From an uncultured Geobacter sp. (lineage in GTDB: Bacteria; Desulfobacterota; Desulfuromonadia; Geobacterales; CAIOGM01), in contig CAIUWK010000063.1 of NCBI GenBank assembly GCA_903902855.1, positions 1 to 64,000 on the forward strand: 64,000 nucleotides of DNA, given 5' to 3'. The translations under genes were made by a program, and so were the position numbers. The notes under the pieces were generated by a model. The model did not search any database and was not told the DNA's origin. It saw nothing but the letters and a program-made list of their open reading frames with translations. Below, in pieces: positions 24,880-34,768 of the stretch (its first letter is position 1; every line of letters begins with the position of its first letter).

Positions 24880-27800
24880 ATGTTGAGCGAAGAGTTGGCA
24901 ACATACGGTAAAGATTTTGAATCCTATTTGACGACTTCGAACAATATTGCCGTCGTACAACTGGATTCGGAACTCACTATCCTGGAATGCAATCCCGGGT
25001 TCCTGCGGCTCTTCGGACCACGGCAGAATCCCATAGGCGAAACATTGACCGGTTATATTGAACTGGACGCTGTCGGCCTTACGTTCGGAGAAGCAGTCAG
25101 GCTGCCGCTGAACCGAAACTCAGGTGGGGCCGGCATAATCCATTGCCGATTCATAAAGAAAGAAGATGGCTATACGCTTCTCGGCGAGAGAGCGGTTCCG
25201 ACAGAGAACCGTCTCCTTGACCAGATAGGTTATAAGCAAGAAGAAATCATCGAAAAGACGGAGCTCAAACTGATTCAGAGCGAAAACAGGTTCAATACGC
25301 TCTTGAATAAGATCCCTATTCCGCTTTCCATATCCGATAGTGAGAATAGCATTATTTTTCAAAACAAGGCATTTACCGACACGTTCGGCTATATACTGGA
25401 GGAAATTCCCACCATTACCGCCTGGCTGGAAAAAGCATACCCGGATGAAGAGTATCGATACAGCAGAGCCGCGGCATGGAAAGAAGCTGTGGATAGTGCC
25501 CATGAGAAGAGGTCACCTGTAATAACTCCCTCTGACTATACTATTACCTGTAAAGATGGGACAATTCGATCAGTCTCGATTTCCGGAACCTCTCTGGGGA
25601 ACGGCCAGTTGCTTATCATGTTCGTAGACATTACTGCTCGCGCCGAGATGGAAAAAGCACAGGTACTGGCCAAAGATGCCGCCGAATCCGCCAACCGGGC
25701 CAAGAGTGATTTCCTGGCCAACATGGGTCACGAAATCCGGACCCCCATGAACGCCATCATCGGTCTGGGTCGGCTGGCGCTCCTGACTGATCTCACAGAG
25801 AAACAGCGGGACTATCTGGAAAAGATCGAATCCTCCTCCGAGACGCTCCTGCACCTCATTGACGACCTCCTGGACCTCTCCAAGGTAGAAGCCGGCAAGC
25901 TGACCCTGGAGAACATCAATTTCTCCCTCGCCGCCTGTCTGACTACCGTGCAGGGCGTCATTCAGGTGAAGGCGGTGGAACAAGGGCTTGATTTCCGGAT
26001 CAGCGTCGCCTCTGAGGTTCCGGCAGAGGTGATCGGCGACCCTCTTCGGCTCAGCCAGATTCTGATCAACCTGCTGGGAAACGCCGTAAAATTCACCGAC
26101 CAGGGAGAAGTTTCCCTGGAAGTGACTGCCACGCTCACCGATGCCGACGAACCGGCACTGGTCACCTGCACCGTCCGGGATACCGGCATCGGCATGACTG
26201 CCGCCCAGAGGGCAAACATTTTCCACCCTTTCACGCAGGCGGACTGCTCCACCACCCGCCGCTACGGCGGCACCGGTCTGGGCCTCAGCATCTCCCGGCG
26301 GCTGGTAGAGCTGATGGGGGGAGAGATCGGGGTGGAGAGCGAACCGGGCCGCGGGAGCGCCTTCACGTTTACCATCCCCCTGGGCCGGGGGACCGAGCCG
26401 GTTGAGACGGCACAGCCTCTCGACCCGGCCCTCGTCTCGGCGGCCTTGAGAGGACGTCGGGTGCTCATTGTGGAGGATAACAGCGTCAACCAACTGGTGG
26501 TGCGGGAGCTGTTGCAACAGGTTGGCATGGTGGTTACCGTGGCCGGTGATGGTCGGGAAGCGGTGGCCGTTGCGACCGAGTTCGGGGTGCAGTTCGACCT
26601 TGTCCTCATGGATCTCCAGATGCCGGTAATGGACGGCTACGAGGCGACCCGGCTGATCCGGAAACAGTGGGCGCAAGACCGGCTCCCCATTATCGCCCTG
26701 ACGGCTTATGCCAGCCGGGACGAGCTGGAGCAGTGCCTCAAGAGCGGTATGAACGATCACCTGACCAAGCCGGTACAGCCGGAGCGGCTCTATGCCTGCC
26801 TGATGCAGTGGATCAAAGCCGCCGCCGGGCCGGGTGTTGCACCGGTTCCGTCCCGCGATCACCAGGTGCGCGTAGCTCTGCCGGAACGCCTCCCCGGTTT
26901 GGACCCGATCCTGGGGGTGGCGTTGCTGGCCGGCGATGCGGAGCTCTACCAGCGGCTCGTCATTAATTTTGCCCATGTCGGCCAGGGTCTGGGGCTCAAG
27001 ATCAGGACCGCTCTGGAGGAATCCGACCTGGACCATGTCCGACTCCTGGCGCATACTCTCCGGGGGGCGGCGGGTAATCTTGCCGCGATCGCTCTCCAGA
27101 GTGCCGCCGGAGATCTGGAGAGTGCCTGTGTTCAGGGGGTGGCGGAACAGGCCGGAGTGCTCCTCCCGCTCCTGGAGGCCCGGTTGGCCGAAGTTCTCGC
27201 CACCGCCGCGCACCTTGCCGCACAGGATGCGCCACGGCTACCGGAGGCGCTGCCGCCGCATCCCTTGTCGCTTGCAACAGGTATGGTTCTGGTGGTGGAG
27301 GACAACAGATTCAATCAATTCTTGCTTGAGCAGATTCTTGCTGACTGGGGCCGGCAGTTCACCTTGGCGGAAGATGGCCGGCAGGCGCTGCAGTTCATTG
27401 AGCAGCGGCGTTTTGACCTGATTCTGCTGGATATCCGGATGCCCGGTATCGACGGCATTGAAATCGCCCGCCGGATCAGGCGTCGTGAGCAGGAACGCGC
27501 CGAACCTCCCGTGCCGATCATCGCTCTTACCGCCGATCTGGAATTCGCCACCCGTGATGCCTGTCTCCATGCCGGGATCAACGAAGTGCTGCCGAAACCG
27601 ATTAACCGTGATCAGTTGGCAAGGGCCATTGCCGCTCACCGTGGCAACAGGGGAGAGATGTCACCCGGACGATACCCGCTGCTGAATTCGCAGACCGGCA
27701 AGGGGCTGGGGAACGACCCCAACCGGGTTCTTCGGTACCGGGAACTGCTGGCGCAGGACATTGACGAGGAACTGCACTCACTGCAGAGTGCGCTTGAGCG

Positions 27801-27999
27801 GAGTGACCGCGATCTGCTTTACCGCTCCGCTCACACCCTGAAAGGTCTCTGCGGTCAACTGACAGACCGGGAGCCGCTGGAACTGGCGTCCCGGCTGCAG
27901 CAGCACGCTCCCTCCGCCTCATTCGAACAGTTGGGGGAGGTGGTCGGGCAGTTGCGAATGTTCGGCCTCTCCCAGCTGGTGCAGGAGGAGAGTCCCTGA
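24880..27999 (+). CDS. Hybrid sensor kinase: PAS, HisKA, HATPase, REC, HPt, REC, HPt
   Basis: 1039 aa from ATG 24880, which has GGAG six bases upstream; the track uses a TTG at 24856. No clear membrane segment, so probably cytoplasmic. Two PAS-like regions (about residues 20-90 and 135-250), then HisKA with [14 protein letters not shown] (His near 283), and ATPase boxes NAVKF, DTGIGM and [10 protein letters not shown]. Receiver 1 ([22 protein letters not shown]) near 525-645, an HPt ([11 protein letters not shown]), receiver 2 ([22 protein letters not shown]) near 800-920, and a final HPt ([11 protein letters not shown]). Two alternating REC-HPt pairs suggest an internal multistep phosphorelay; the output partner is not nearby. 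Monocistronic. Confidence 0.88.
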   Translation: MLSEELATYGKDFESYLTTSNNIAVVQLDSELTILECNPGFLRLFGPRQNPIGETLTGYIELDAVGLTFGEAVRLPLNRNSGGAGIIHCRFIKKEDGYTLLGERAVPTENRLLDQIGYKQEEIIEKTELKLIQSENRFNTLLNKIPIPLSISDSENSIIFQNKAFTDTFGYILEEIPTITAWLEKAYPDEEYRYSRAAAWKEAVDSAHEKRSPVITPSDYTITCKDGTIRSVSISGTSLGNGQLLIMFVDITARAEMEKAQVLAKDAAESANRAKSDFLANMGHEIRTPMNAIIGLGRLALLTDLTEKQRDYLEKIESSSETLLHLIDDLLDLSKVEAGKLTLENINFSLAACLTTVQGVIQVKAVEQGLDFRISVASEVPAEVIGDPLRLSQILINLLGNAVKFTDQGEVSLEVTATLTDADEPALVTCTVRDTGIGMTAAQRANIFHPFTQADCSTTRRYGGTGLGLSISRRLVELMGGEIGVESEPGRGSAFTFTIPLGRGTEPVETAQPLDPALVSAALRGRRVLIVEDNSVNQLVVRELLQQVGMVVTVAGDGREAVAVATEFGVQFDLVLMDLQMPVMDGYEATRLIRKQWAQDRLPIIALTAYASRDELEQCLKSGMNDHLTKPVQPERLYACLMQWIKAAAGPGVAPVPSRDHQVRVALPERLPGLDPILGVALLAGDAELYQRLVINFAHVGQGLGLKIRTALEESDLDHVRLLAHTLRGAAGNLAAIALQSAAGDLESACVQGVAEQAGVLLPLLEARLAEVLATAAHLAAQDAPRLPEALPPHPLSLATGMVLVVEDNRFNQFLLEQILADWGRQFTLAEDGRQALQFIEQRRFDLILLDIRMPGIDGIEIARRIRRREQERAEPPVPIIALTADLEFATRDACLHAGINEVLPKPINRDQLARAIAAHRGNRGEMSPGRYPLLNSQTGKGLGNDPNRVLRYRELLAQDIDEELHSLQSALERSDRDLLYRSAHTLKGLCGQLTDREPLELASRLQQHAPSASFEQLGEVVGQLRMFGLSQLVQEESP

Positions 28000-28090
28000 G
28001 CCGTGGGGCATGGATACAGGAAGCAAATCAATAGAACAGTCTGCGGGGAGCTTTTAACAGGTGGGCGACGGGTCGAAGTTATACGCCGAT

Positions 28091-28558
28091 TCAGAGTTGT
28101 CCGGTCAGGTAGGCCAGCACCTCGGCAGGATGAGTTTCAGCCTTTTTCACCGTGCCCCACTGTTTTATTACGATCCCGTCGGGACCGATGATCACCGTGG
28201 AGCGGATGGTCCCCATACTCTTCTTCCCGTACAGGGTCTTCTCGCCAAAGGCACCGTAGGCCGTCATCATGGCGCAGTCGGGATCAGAGAGGAGGGTAAA
28301 GGGGAGGCCGAAATCGCGGATGAATTTGTCGTGGGATTTGAGGCTGTCCTTGCTCACCCCCAGGACCACCCCGTTCAGGTCGGTGAGGAGCGGGGAGAGG
28401 TCACGAAAGCCGCAGGCCTCCTTGGTGCAGCCGGGGGTGTTGTCGCGGGGGTAGAAATAGATGATGACTGTTTTTCCGGTGTACTCAGCCGGGGTATGTT
28501 TCCTGCCGTCGCTCCCCTCCAGTTCGAAGTGGGGGGCTGCTTTTCCTTCCAGTGACAT
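28091..28558 (-). CDS. bcp: Thiol peroxidase of the Bcp/PrxQ type
   Basis: 155 aa from ATG 28558, with GGAGG seven bases upstream; the track's 28609 leader falls in a repeat. Reduces hydrogen and organic peroxides using thioredoxin. FYPRDNTPGCTKEACGFRD holds the peroxidatic and resolving cysteines five residues apart, the atypical 2-Cys arrangement of this subfamily. VLGVSKDSLKSHDKF and TFLL-type core segments follow. An interspersed inverted repeat lies between it and DUF116 gene downstream of def-fmt. Confidence 0.95.
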   Translation of the reverse strand: MSLEGKAAPHFELEGSDGRKHTPAEYTGKTVIIYFYPRDNTPGCTKEACGFRDLSPLLTDLNGVVLGVSKDSLKSHDKFIRDFGLPFTLLSDPDCAMMTAYGAFGEKTLYGKKSMGTIRSTVIIGPDGIVIKQWGTVKKAETHPAEVLAYLTGQL

Positions 28559-28576
28559 AAAAACCTCCAAACATAA

Positions 28577-28670
28577 TTTACAGGGATGTACAGGATAGAC
28601 AGGATACAACCTTTGGAAAAAACAAAATCTTTTGATTTTAAAACCTGTCTATCCTGTACATCCCTGTTAA
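28577..28670. repeat. Interspersed inverted repeat, ACAGGAT family (copy 1)
   Basis: Left arm TTTACAGGGATGTACAGGAT... with three ACAGG units at steps of 10 and 9 bases; right arm ...CCTGTCTATCCTGTACATCCCTGTT is the near-exact inverse. The centre is AT-rich. Copies 2 and 3 are at 44883-44983 and 49079-49162. Confidence 0.85.
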
Positions 28671-28691
28671 ATGGTCTTTTTATTCGTTTGT

Positions 28692-29462
28692 TTATCCGAT
28701 CATTGCGTGGAGCACACCGTCGATCTTTTCCACATCCACCTTGGTGTTGAAGCAGGGGCCGAAGGGGCGGTCGTTGAGGACACCGATGACCGGGAGGGGG
28801 TAGCAGTCCTTGATCCCGGAGGTGAGGTCCCGCTCGCAGGCCACCGCCACCACCAGTTTCGGTTTTTTCTCGATGATCACCTTCCTGGCCAGGGTGCCGC
28901 CGGTGGCTACGGAGATGGCGATATGGTACTTCTCCGCCAGCTCTGAAAGCCCCTTGATGTCGCAGCGGCCGCATTTGACGCACTTCTGGATGTCACCGGT
29001 GACCTTGATCTGGCATTCGAAGAGCTGGAGGCAGTGGGGAAGGAGGATCAGTATCCGGTCGGGCCGGACCTTTAGCTTCTGGGAGATCACCAGGCTGTTG
29101 TTCATGGCGATGAACGACTGGCGGATGGTGTCCTTGGAGATGCCGAAGGCCCGCCCCAGGAGCTCGATAACGGGGAGGAGGAACTTGATGACCACGCCGC
29201 GCATGAATCGGGTAAAAAGAAGGTCTTTACCCAATGCCGTGGTGAGCACCAGGAGGAGAGTTCCCAGCAGGGCGATCCCGGAGAGAATCGCCAGGAAAAC
29301 TCCGGCCAGGTTGGGGAGGTCCGGGTGGATGTTGATCAGCCCTTTGGTGGGGACCCAGTAGAGAAGATAAGCGACCCCGATGATGAGGACGCAGGTCAGC
29401 CCCATGAGGGCCACGAAAAGTCGCTTGCGGGGTGTCTCGTTCAGCAAGTTCGGATCGGTCAC
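28692..29462 (-). CDS. DUF116 membrane protein
   Basis: 256 aa with GTG start overlapping the fmt stop (GTGA), so translated with fmt. Two membrane helices (FVALMGLTCVLIIGVAYLLY and LAGVFLAILSGIALLGTLLLVL) precede a soluble DUF116 domain with a Cys cluster: LLPHCLQLFEC, CVKCGRCDI and VACERDLTSG. The cysteines resemble a metal or Fe-S site, and the final segment (PVIGVLNDRPFGPCFNT) is characteristic of the family. Function not established. Its coupling to def and fmt suggests a link with protein maturation, but that is inference. Confidence 0.85.
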   Translation of the reverse strand: MTDPNLLNETPRKRLFVALMGLTCVLIIGVAYLLYWVPTKGLINIHPDLPNLAGVFLAILSGIALLGTLLLVLTTALGKDLLFTRFMRGVVIKFLLPVIELLGRAFGISKDTIRQSFIAMNNSLVISQKLKVRPDRILILLPHCLQLFECQIKVTGDIQKCVKCGRCDIKGLSELAEKYHIAISVATGGTLARKVIIEKKPKLVVAVACERDLTSGIKDCYPLPVIGVLNDRPFGPCFNTKVDVEKIDGVLHAMIG

Positions 29463-30403
29463 GCGATATCCTTACCGAGGCGAAGCCCCGATGGCAGGGC
29501 ATAGCCGGCGAGAAAATCCCTCGCCGCCAGCCGTTTCTTTCCTTCCAGTTGCAGCTCTTCGATGATGATGCTCCCTTCGGAGCAGGCCACCTCGATCCCC
29601 TCCTTGCCGGCAGCCAGCACGACTCCCGGTTCTCCGCTCCCCTGGGCAATCCGGACCCGGTAGACCTTGAGGAGTAGGAGGTTGAGCCGGGTAAAGGCGC
29701 CGGGCCAGGGGGTCACCCCGCGGACGAGGTTTTTGATCTGGAGCGGTGTCTTGTTCCAGTCGATCTCTCCGGTCTCTTTTTTCATGAGCGGTGCGTAGCA
29801 GGTCCGGCTGTCGTCCTGTTTCACCGGGACCAGTTTCCCGGCGGTGAGAAGATCCAGGGTCTCAGCCAGGGCCTCCGCCCCCAGGAGCGCCATCCGGTCA
29901 TGGAGGGAACTGGCGTTTTCTTCAGGATCAATGGGAGTCCGCTTCACCAGGAGCATATCCCCCGTATCCAGTCCGGCATCCATGAGCATGGTGGTGACCC
30001 CGGTTTCACTCTCGCCGTTGATAATGACCCAGTTCAGCGGCGCGGCCCCCCGATAGCGGGGGAGGAGTGAGGAGTGGACGTTGATGCAGCCACGGGGGGG
30101 GATATCCAGCAGGCTCTGGGGGAGAATCTGGCCGAAGGCCACCACCACGATGAGCTCCGGCGCCAGTTCCCTGATCCGTGCCACGGATTCCGGGGTACGG
30201 ACCTTCAGCGGCTGGAAAACCGGGATGCCGTGCTGTTGGGCCAGCAGCTTCACCGGCGGCGGCTCTTCCTTCTGGCCTCGTCCCTTGGGGCGGTCCGGTT
30301 GGGTGACCACGGCGATGACGTTCTCCCCCCGCTCCATGAGGAGCTGCAGGGTGGGGCAGGCGAATTCTGGAGTCCCCATGAAGAGGATGCGGAGGCCGGT
30401 CAT
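29459..30403 (-). CDS. fmt: Methionyl-tRNA formyltransferase
   Basis: 314 aa. Formylates initiator methionyl-tRNA with 10-formyltetrahydrofolate. RILFMGTPEFACPTL, the folate-site NVHSSLLPRYRGAAPLNW (catalytic Asn-His) and the downstream MLMDAGLDTGDML are all present, followed by the C-terminal OB-fold for tRNA binding. It starts within an ATGA overlap with def and stops within the GTGA overlap with the DUF116 gene. Confidence 0.96.
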   Translation of the reverse strand: MTGLRILFMGTPEFACPTLQLLMERGENVIAVVTQPDRPKGRGQKEEPPPVKLLAQQHGIPVFQPLKVRTPESVARIRELAPELIVVVAFGQILPQSLLDIPPRGCINVHSSLLPRYRGAAPLNWVIINGESETGVTTMLMDAGLDTGDMLLVKRTPIDPEENASSLHDRMALLGAEALAETLDLLTAGKLVPVKQDDSRTCYAPLMKKETGEIDWNKTPLQIKNLVRGVTPWPGAFTRLNLLLLKVYRVRIAQGSGEPGVVLAAGKEGIEVACSEGSIIIEELQLEGKKRLAARDFLAGYALPSGLRLGKDIA

Positions 30404-30903
30404 GGTATCTCCGTCAGACGGCGCTGCTTTCTCTTGAAGATCTCCCGTTTGAGGGGGGAGAGGTGGTCCACGAAGAGGATGCCGTCCAGGTGGTCGATCT
30501 CATGCTGAAAGGCGACGGCCAGGAGTTCTTCGGCACGGTACGTCTTTTCCTCTCCCTCCAGGTTGAGGGCCTTTACCACCACCGAGGCATGGCGTCGGAC
30601 GTTGGCCGCATATTTTATGACCGACAGGCACCCCTCCTCTTCAAAGCTCTCCCCTTCGCTATGGACGATGGTCGGGTTGATGGCGACGATGAGGTTGGGG
30701 GGCTCTTCCTTGCCGGAGACGTCGATGATGATGACCCTCTGGTGGACACCCAGTTGCGGTGCTGCCAGTCCCACGCCGGGGGCGTCATACATGGTCTCCG
30801 CCATGTCCGCGACGAGTTCCCTGATTTTATCGTTGATGACCACCACCGGAGCGGATTTTTTCTTCAGTTCCGGATCGGGCCAGGTAAGAATTTTTCGGAT
30901 CAT
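30400..30903 (-). CDS. def: Peptide deformylase
   Basis: 167 aa from ATG 30903 (MIRKILTWPDPELKKKS). Removes the formyl group from new proteins. All three motifs are present: GVGLAAPQLG, EEGCLSV (metal Cys) and QHEIDHLDG (metal His pair plus catalytic Glu). First gene of the def-fmt-DUF116 unit. Confidence 0.97.
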   Translation of the reverse strand: MIRKILTWPDPELKKKSAPVVVINDKIRELVADMAETMYDAPGVGLAAPQLGVHQRVIIIDVSGKEEPPNLIVAINPTIVHSEGESFEEEGCLSVIKYAANVRRHASVVVKALNLEGEEKTYRAEELLAVAFQHEIDHLDGILFVDHLSPLKREIFKRKQRRLTEIP

Positions 30904-30998
30904 GGTCTTTTTCCCCTGCAGGCGATATGTCAATCCAGACACTATATAAATTCGACCGGAAAAAATCAAATTATTCGTCTTCTCCGGCTCTTATTTCG

Positions 30999-33230
30999 TT
31001 ACATCATCTCCACCGGGTCGACGTCGATGAAGCTCCTGATCCCCGTCGGTGGGCGCCATTCATCCTGGAACGCCTTGAGCAGGCCGTGGAGCGTGTCGCG
31101 GCGGCGGCATTTTAGGAGAAGCTGCCAGCGGTAGCGGCCGCGGATCTTGGAGAGCGGTGCGGCAACGGGACCGAGGATCTCCACCCGTCCGCCACGGGAG
31201 CGGCGGAGCCGGATCAGCAGGGCCACAGCTTCCTTGGCACCCCTCTGTACCGACTCCTCCAGGTTTCCGGAGAAATGGAGCGCCGCCAGGTGGGCAAAGG
31301 GGGGATACCCCGCCTCCTGACGAAAGAGGAGCTCTTCGGCGTAGAACCCCGCGCTGTCGTGGGCCAGAGCCCGGGCGATGGCGTAATGCTCCGGCATGAG
31401 GCTCTGCACCACGACTTGTCCCGGATTGTCTCCCCGTCCGGCCCGGCCCATGACCTGGGTGAGAAGCTGGAAGGCCCGCTCTCCGCTCCGAAAATCGGGG
31501 AAATTGAGAATGCTGTCGATGGCCAGTACCCCCACCAGGGTCACACCGGGGAAATGGTGCCCCTTGGCGATCATCTGGGTCCCCACGAGGATGTCGGTGC
31601 TCCCCTCCTCCAGCCCCTTGAGTATTCGGGCATGCCCCCCCTTCCCCGAGGTGGTATCCCGATCCATCCTGGCGATGCGGGCCTCTGGAAACCGTTCCAG
31701 CAGCTCTTCCTCCACCCGTTCGGTCCCCTGTCCCAGGAAGGTTATTCCCCCCCCCTGGCAGCCGGGGCAGGCCGTCGGGGCCGGGAGGGAGTAGTCGCAG
31801 TAGTGGCAGACGATCCGTTCCGTTTTGCGGTGATAGGTGAGGGTTACCGAGCAGTTGGGACAGCGGAACACGTGGCCGCAGTCGCCGCAGACCAGGTAGG
31901 TGGCAAAGCCGCGCCGGTTGAGGAAGAGCAGGGTCTGGCCACCGCTCTCCAGATTCTGCCCCAGCGCCTTCAGCAGCAGTCCGGAAAGGGTCGTCCCCTT
32001 GCGGCCGCGCAGGTCGGAGACTGCTATCTCCGGCAGCGGCAGACCGCGTACCCGCTCAGGGAGCTCCAGGCTTGTCAGTTTCCCCTCCTTGGCCCCCTGG
32101 ATGCTGGTGAGAAGCGGGGTGGCCGACCCGAGGATGACCACGGCATGGGCACGTTTCCCCCGGACCAGGGCCAGGTCGCGGGCGTTGTAGCGGAATCCCT
32201 CCGACTGCTTGTAGGTGGGCTCGTGTTCCTCGTCAACCACGATAATCCCCATGTTTGCCAGGGGGGCAAAGATGGCGGAACGGGCGCCGATGACGATCCT
32301 GACCTCTCCCCGCCTGATCCGCCGCCACTCGTCGTACCGCTCGCCGGTGGAGAGGCCGCTGTGGAGCACGGCAATGCCGCAGGTGAAACGTCGCCGGAAA
32401 CGTTTCACCAGCTGGGGGGTGAGGGCGATCTCCGGGACGAGAACCAGGGCGTTTTTGCCGATTTCCATGGCCCTGGCGATGGTCTGGAGGTAGACCTCGG
32501 TCTTGCCGCTCCCCGTGACCCCGTGAAGGAGGAACGGGGCGAAGGTTTTCCGGTGAAGGGCTGCGACCACGGCGTCACAGGCCGCGGCCTGGTGCTCGTT
32601 GAGAAGCAGCTCCTCGTCACGAAGAACGACCTCTTCCCGGAACGGGTCGCGGTACAGTTCCCGTTCTTCCCGGGTGATGAGTCCCAGCTCCACGAGCCGT
32701 TTGAGCTGCTCCCCCGGTTCGCCGAACTGTCGACGGAGTTCCTTTCGGGAGAGTTCTCCAGCGGCGGTGATGGCCCCGAAAATAGCCTGGGCCCGGCTCC
32801 CCAGTCGCGGGTGGGCCTCGGAGCCGGTGGTTATCAGGAAGAACGGCTCATGCTGGATAGAGGCCCGGTGGTTGGTGAGAGCTTCACCCTGCTCGTCGGA
32901 ACGGGGGGGAGAGAGAAGCCCTGCGGGGAGGGCGGCACGGATCACCTCTCCCAGGGGGTGGAGGTAGTAAGAGGAGGCCCAGCGGAGAAACTCCAGTTCG
33001 TCGGCAGTGAGGAGCGGTTCCGGGTCCAGGAGTGCGATTACCGGCTTCAGCTCACCGGATGATTCCACCGGACCGAGCACCAGCCCGACCATCCGGCGTC
33101 GACCGAAGGGGACCAGCACCCGTTTGCCGGTGGTGATTTCCGAGGCAAGCTCCGGCGGCACGAGATAGTGAAAGGTGGAGTGAAGGTGGAGGGGGATGGC
33201 GACATCGATGGCAGATACGAGGGTATCCAT
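30999..33230 (-). CDS. priA: Primosomal replication-restart helicase PriA
   Basis: 743 aa from ATG 33230; the track's extra 35 residues are unconserved. PriA reloads the replisome at stalled forks. N-terminal DNA-binding region (HSTFHYLVPPELA), helicase Walker [25 protein letters not shown], and the zinc-binding cysteines CGDCGHVFRCPNCSVTL and CHYCDYSLPAPTACPGC that form two zinc sites. Motif VI region QVMGRAGRGDNPG is intact. It lies upstream of def on the same strand with a 95-base gap. Confidence 0.97.
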   Translation of the reverse strand: MDTLVSAIDVAIPLHLHSTFHYLVPPELASEITTGKRVLVPFGRRRMVGLVLGPVESSGELKPVIALLDPEPLLTADELEFLRWASSYYLHPLGEVIRAALPAGLLSPPRSDEQGEALTNHRASIQHEPFFLITTGSEAHPRLGSRAQAIFGAITAAGELSRKELRRQFGEPGEQLKRLVELGLITREERELYRDPFREEVVLRDEELLLNEHQAAACDAVVAALHRKTFAPFLLHGVTGSGKTEVYLQTIARAMEIGKNALVLVPEIALTPQLVKRFRRRFTCGIAVLHSGLSTGERYDEWRRIRRGEVRIVIGARSAIFAPLANMGIIVVDEEHEPTYKQSEGFRYNARDLALVRGKRAHAVVILGSATPLLTSIQGAKEGKLTSLELPERVRGLPLPEIAVSDLRGRKGTTLSGLLLKALGQNLESGGQTLLFLNRRGFATYLVCGDCGHVFRCPNCSVTLTYHRKTERIVCHYCDYSLPAPTACPGCQGGGITFLGQGTERVEEELLERFPEARIARMDRDTTSGKGGHARILKGLEEGSTDILVGTQMIAKGHHFPGVTLVGVLAIDSILNFPDFRSGERAFQLLTQVMGRAGRGDNPGQVVVQSLMPEHYAIARALAHDSAGFYAEELLFRQEAGYPPFAHLAALHFSGNLEESVQRGAKEAVALLIRLRRSRGGRVEILGPVAAPLSKIRGRYRWQLLLKCRRRDTLHGLLKAFQDEWRPPTGIRSFIDVDPVEMM

Positions 33231-33296
33231 AGGCACTTTTGACGCTGTTGTTCTTTTCGGTTCGGGGTTTGCCGGTTCAGGTGGTGAGGAACAGAA

Positions 33297-33321
33297 AGGG
33301 GAGGTACGAAGCACCTCCCCT
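33297..33321 (-). terminator. Hairpin between priA and the flavodiiron gene
   Basis: AGGGGAGGT and ACCTCCCCT pair perfectly around ACGAAGC. It lies just after the flavodiiron stop in the minus direction and is followed there by CTTTCTGTTC, a weak U-tract. Confidence 0.55.
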
Positions 33322-33352
33322 CTGCTGTCATGCACTTTTCACCTTTCACCAT

Positions 33353-34543
33353 TCACTGTTTTTTGAGCACTTCTTCCGCAACGACACGCCCGAGATTTTC
33401 GCACTGCAGCAAAGCCTCTTCCCGGGGGGTGAAGGGGGCGCGGACAAAGGGGACGGGGAGTTTGAAGTTGAGCCCCTTGAGCCGTTCCTCGGCCATCTTG
33501 CACGCCTCGCCGCTCCAGCCGTAACTGCCGAAAACGGCGGCGATGTTGGTATTGAGCTTCACCGAGGTGAGATAGGCCAGCACGTCCCACATGGGCTTGG
33601 GGACATCCCGGTTGATGGTGGGGATGCCGAAGATGAGGGCGTCGGCTTCCTCCATCAGGTCGCGGAGATCATCCACCGAGATGTGGTTGGCATGCACACT
33701 CTTGATGGTGATGCCGGGGATGGATGCCCCTTTTTCCACGGCCTTGGCCATGATTTCGGTGTTGCCGTGGGGGGAGATATAGAGGATTGCCACGGTCTTG
33801 GGATGAGGCTTGACGGTGCACCAATCTTCGTACCGCTGGATATACTTGCGGGGGTCGGTGCGCAGCACCGGTCCGTGGCTGGGGCAGATTACATTGATCC
33901 GTTCCCCTACGATCTTCCTCACGGCGGCCAGGGCCTTGTCCTTGAAGGGGCGCATGATGCTGTCGAAATAGAAAAACATATCATTCGTATAGTCCGGCAG
34001 CTCGTCGTTGAAGAGGGCGCCGCCGCAGTAGTGGGCGCCGAAGGCATCGCAGGAGAAGAGGACGCCGTCTTCCTCCGCCAGGGCGAACATGGTGTCGGGC
34101 CAGTGGAGGTAGGGGGCCATGACGAAGCGGATATGCTTCCCCCCCAGGTCGATGATCTCACCGTCCTTCACCACATGGGAGGTGAACGGTTTGTGGATCA
34201 GGTTCCCCAGAAAGGTCTTGGCAGCCTGGGTGGAGATCACCGTCGCCTTGGGGCAGTGCTCCAGCATGAAGGCCAAGGAGCCGGAGTGGTCGGGCTCGGT
34301 ATGATTGATGATGAAATAGTCCACGTCGGCCGGATCGACCAGCGCCTTGACCTTTGCGAGAAAATCCTCGGCCATGTGCGCCTCAACGGTGTCGACGATG
34401 GCGATCTTTTCCTTGCCGCGGATGAGGTAGGAGTTGTACGTCGTCCCCTTCTCGGTGGGAAAGAGGTCGTCAAAAGTGCGCAGATCGGGGTCTTCGGCCC
34501 CAATCCAATAGATGTCTGGTTTGATTTCTATGATCGATTCCAT
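33353..34543 (-). CDS. Flavodiiron protein (A-type flavoprotein, oxygen or NO reductase)
   Basis: 396 aa from ATG 34543, nine bases after GGAG. N-terminal metallo-beta-lactamase-like diiron domain: NHTEPDHSGSL (metal ligands H-x-E-x-D-H), PYLHWPDTMF, FSCDAFGAH (Asp ligand) and CPSHGPVLR. C-terminal flavodoxin domain from about residue 255: ILYISPHGNTEIMA and GSYGWSGEA bind FMN. These enzymes reduce oxygen to water or nitric oxide to nitrous oxide and protect anaerobes. There is no fused rubredoxin, so a separate electron donor is needed. Proximity to the nitrate/nitrite operon makes a role in NO detoxification possible. Confidence 0.93.
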   Translation of the reverse strand: MESIIEIKPDIYWIGAEDPDLRTFDDLFPTEKGTTYNSYLIRGKEKIAIVDTVEAHMAEDFLAKVKALVDPADVDYFIINHTEPDHSGSLAFMLEHCPKATVISTQAAKTFLGNLIHKPFTSHVVKDGEIIDLGGKHIRFVMAPYLHWPDTMFALAEEDGVLFSCDAFGAHYCGGALFNDELPDYTNDMFFYFDSIMRPFKDKALAAVRKIVGERINVICPSHGPVLRTDPRKYIQRYEDWCTVKPHPKTVAILYISPHGNTEIMAKAVEKGASIPGITIKSVHANHISVDDLRDLMEEADALIFGIPTINRDVPKPMWDVLAYLTSVKLNTNIAAVFGSYGWSGEACKMAEERLKGLNFKLPVPFVRAPFTPREEALLQCENLGRVVAEEVLKKQ

Positions 34544-34768
34544 GCTTCCGTTCTCCCCGCCTCCCGGCGGCGCCGTTGGCGCCGGTCCGGCTCGTGTAAA
34601 GTTGTGATCCAAGCGAATGGAAAGACTATAACACTTGATATGGAAGGTCAAGAATTAGATGATGAGATTCATATAAGACCGTTTTGGTCTTTTTAGGGGC
34701 GGCAGCGTTTTTTCGTCGGAAAAAATCCCAGAATGAGAAACTCTTCTGCTATAATCAACAACATTTTT

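Noticed and set aside
25570-27213. 547-aa minus-strand ORF
   Set aside because: Antisense to the hybrid kinase; no motifs.
28577-28670. CRISPR-like reading of the repeated ACAGGAT units
   Set aside because: Units are 7-10 bases with no spacers of CRISPR length; copies are single, scattered and inverted, with no cas genes nearby.
31275-33062. 595-aa plus-strand ORF
   Set aside because: Antisense to priA; G/R/P-rich shadow composition.
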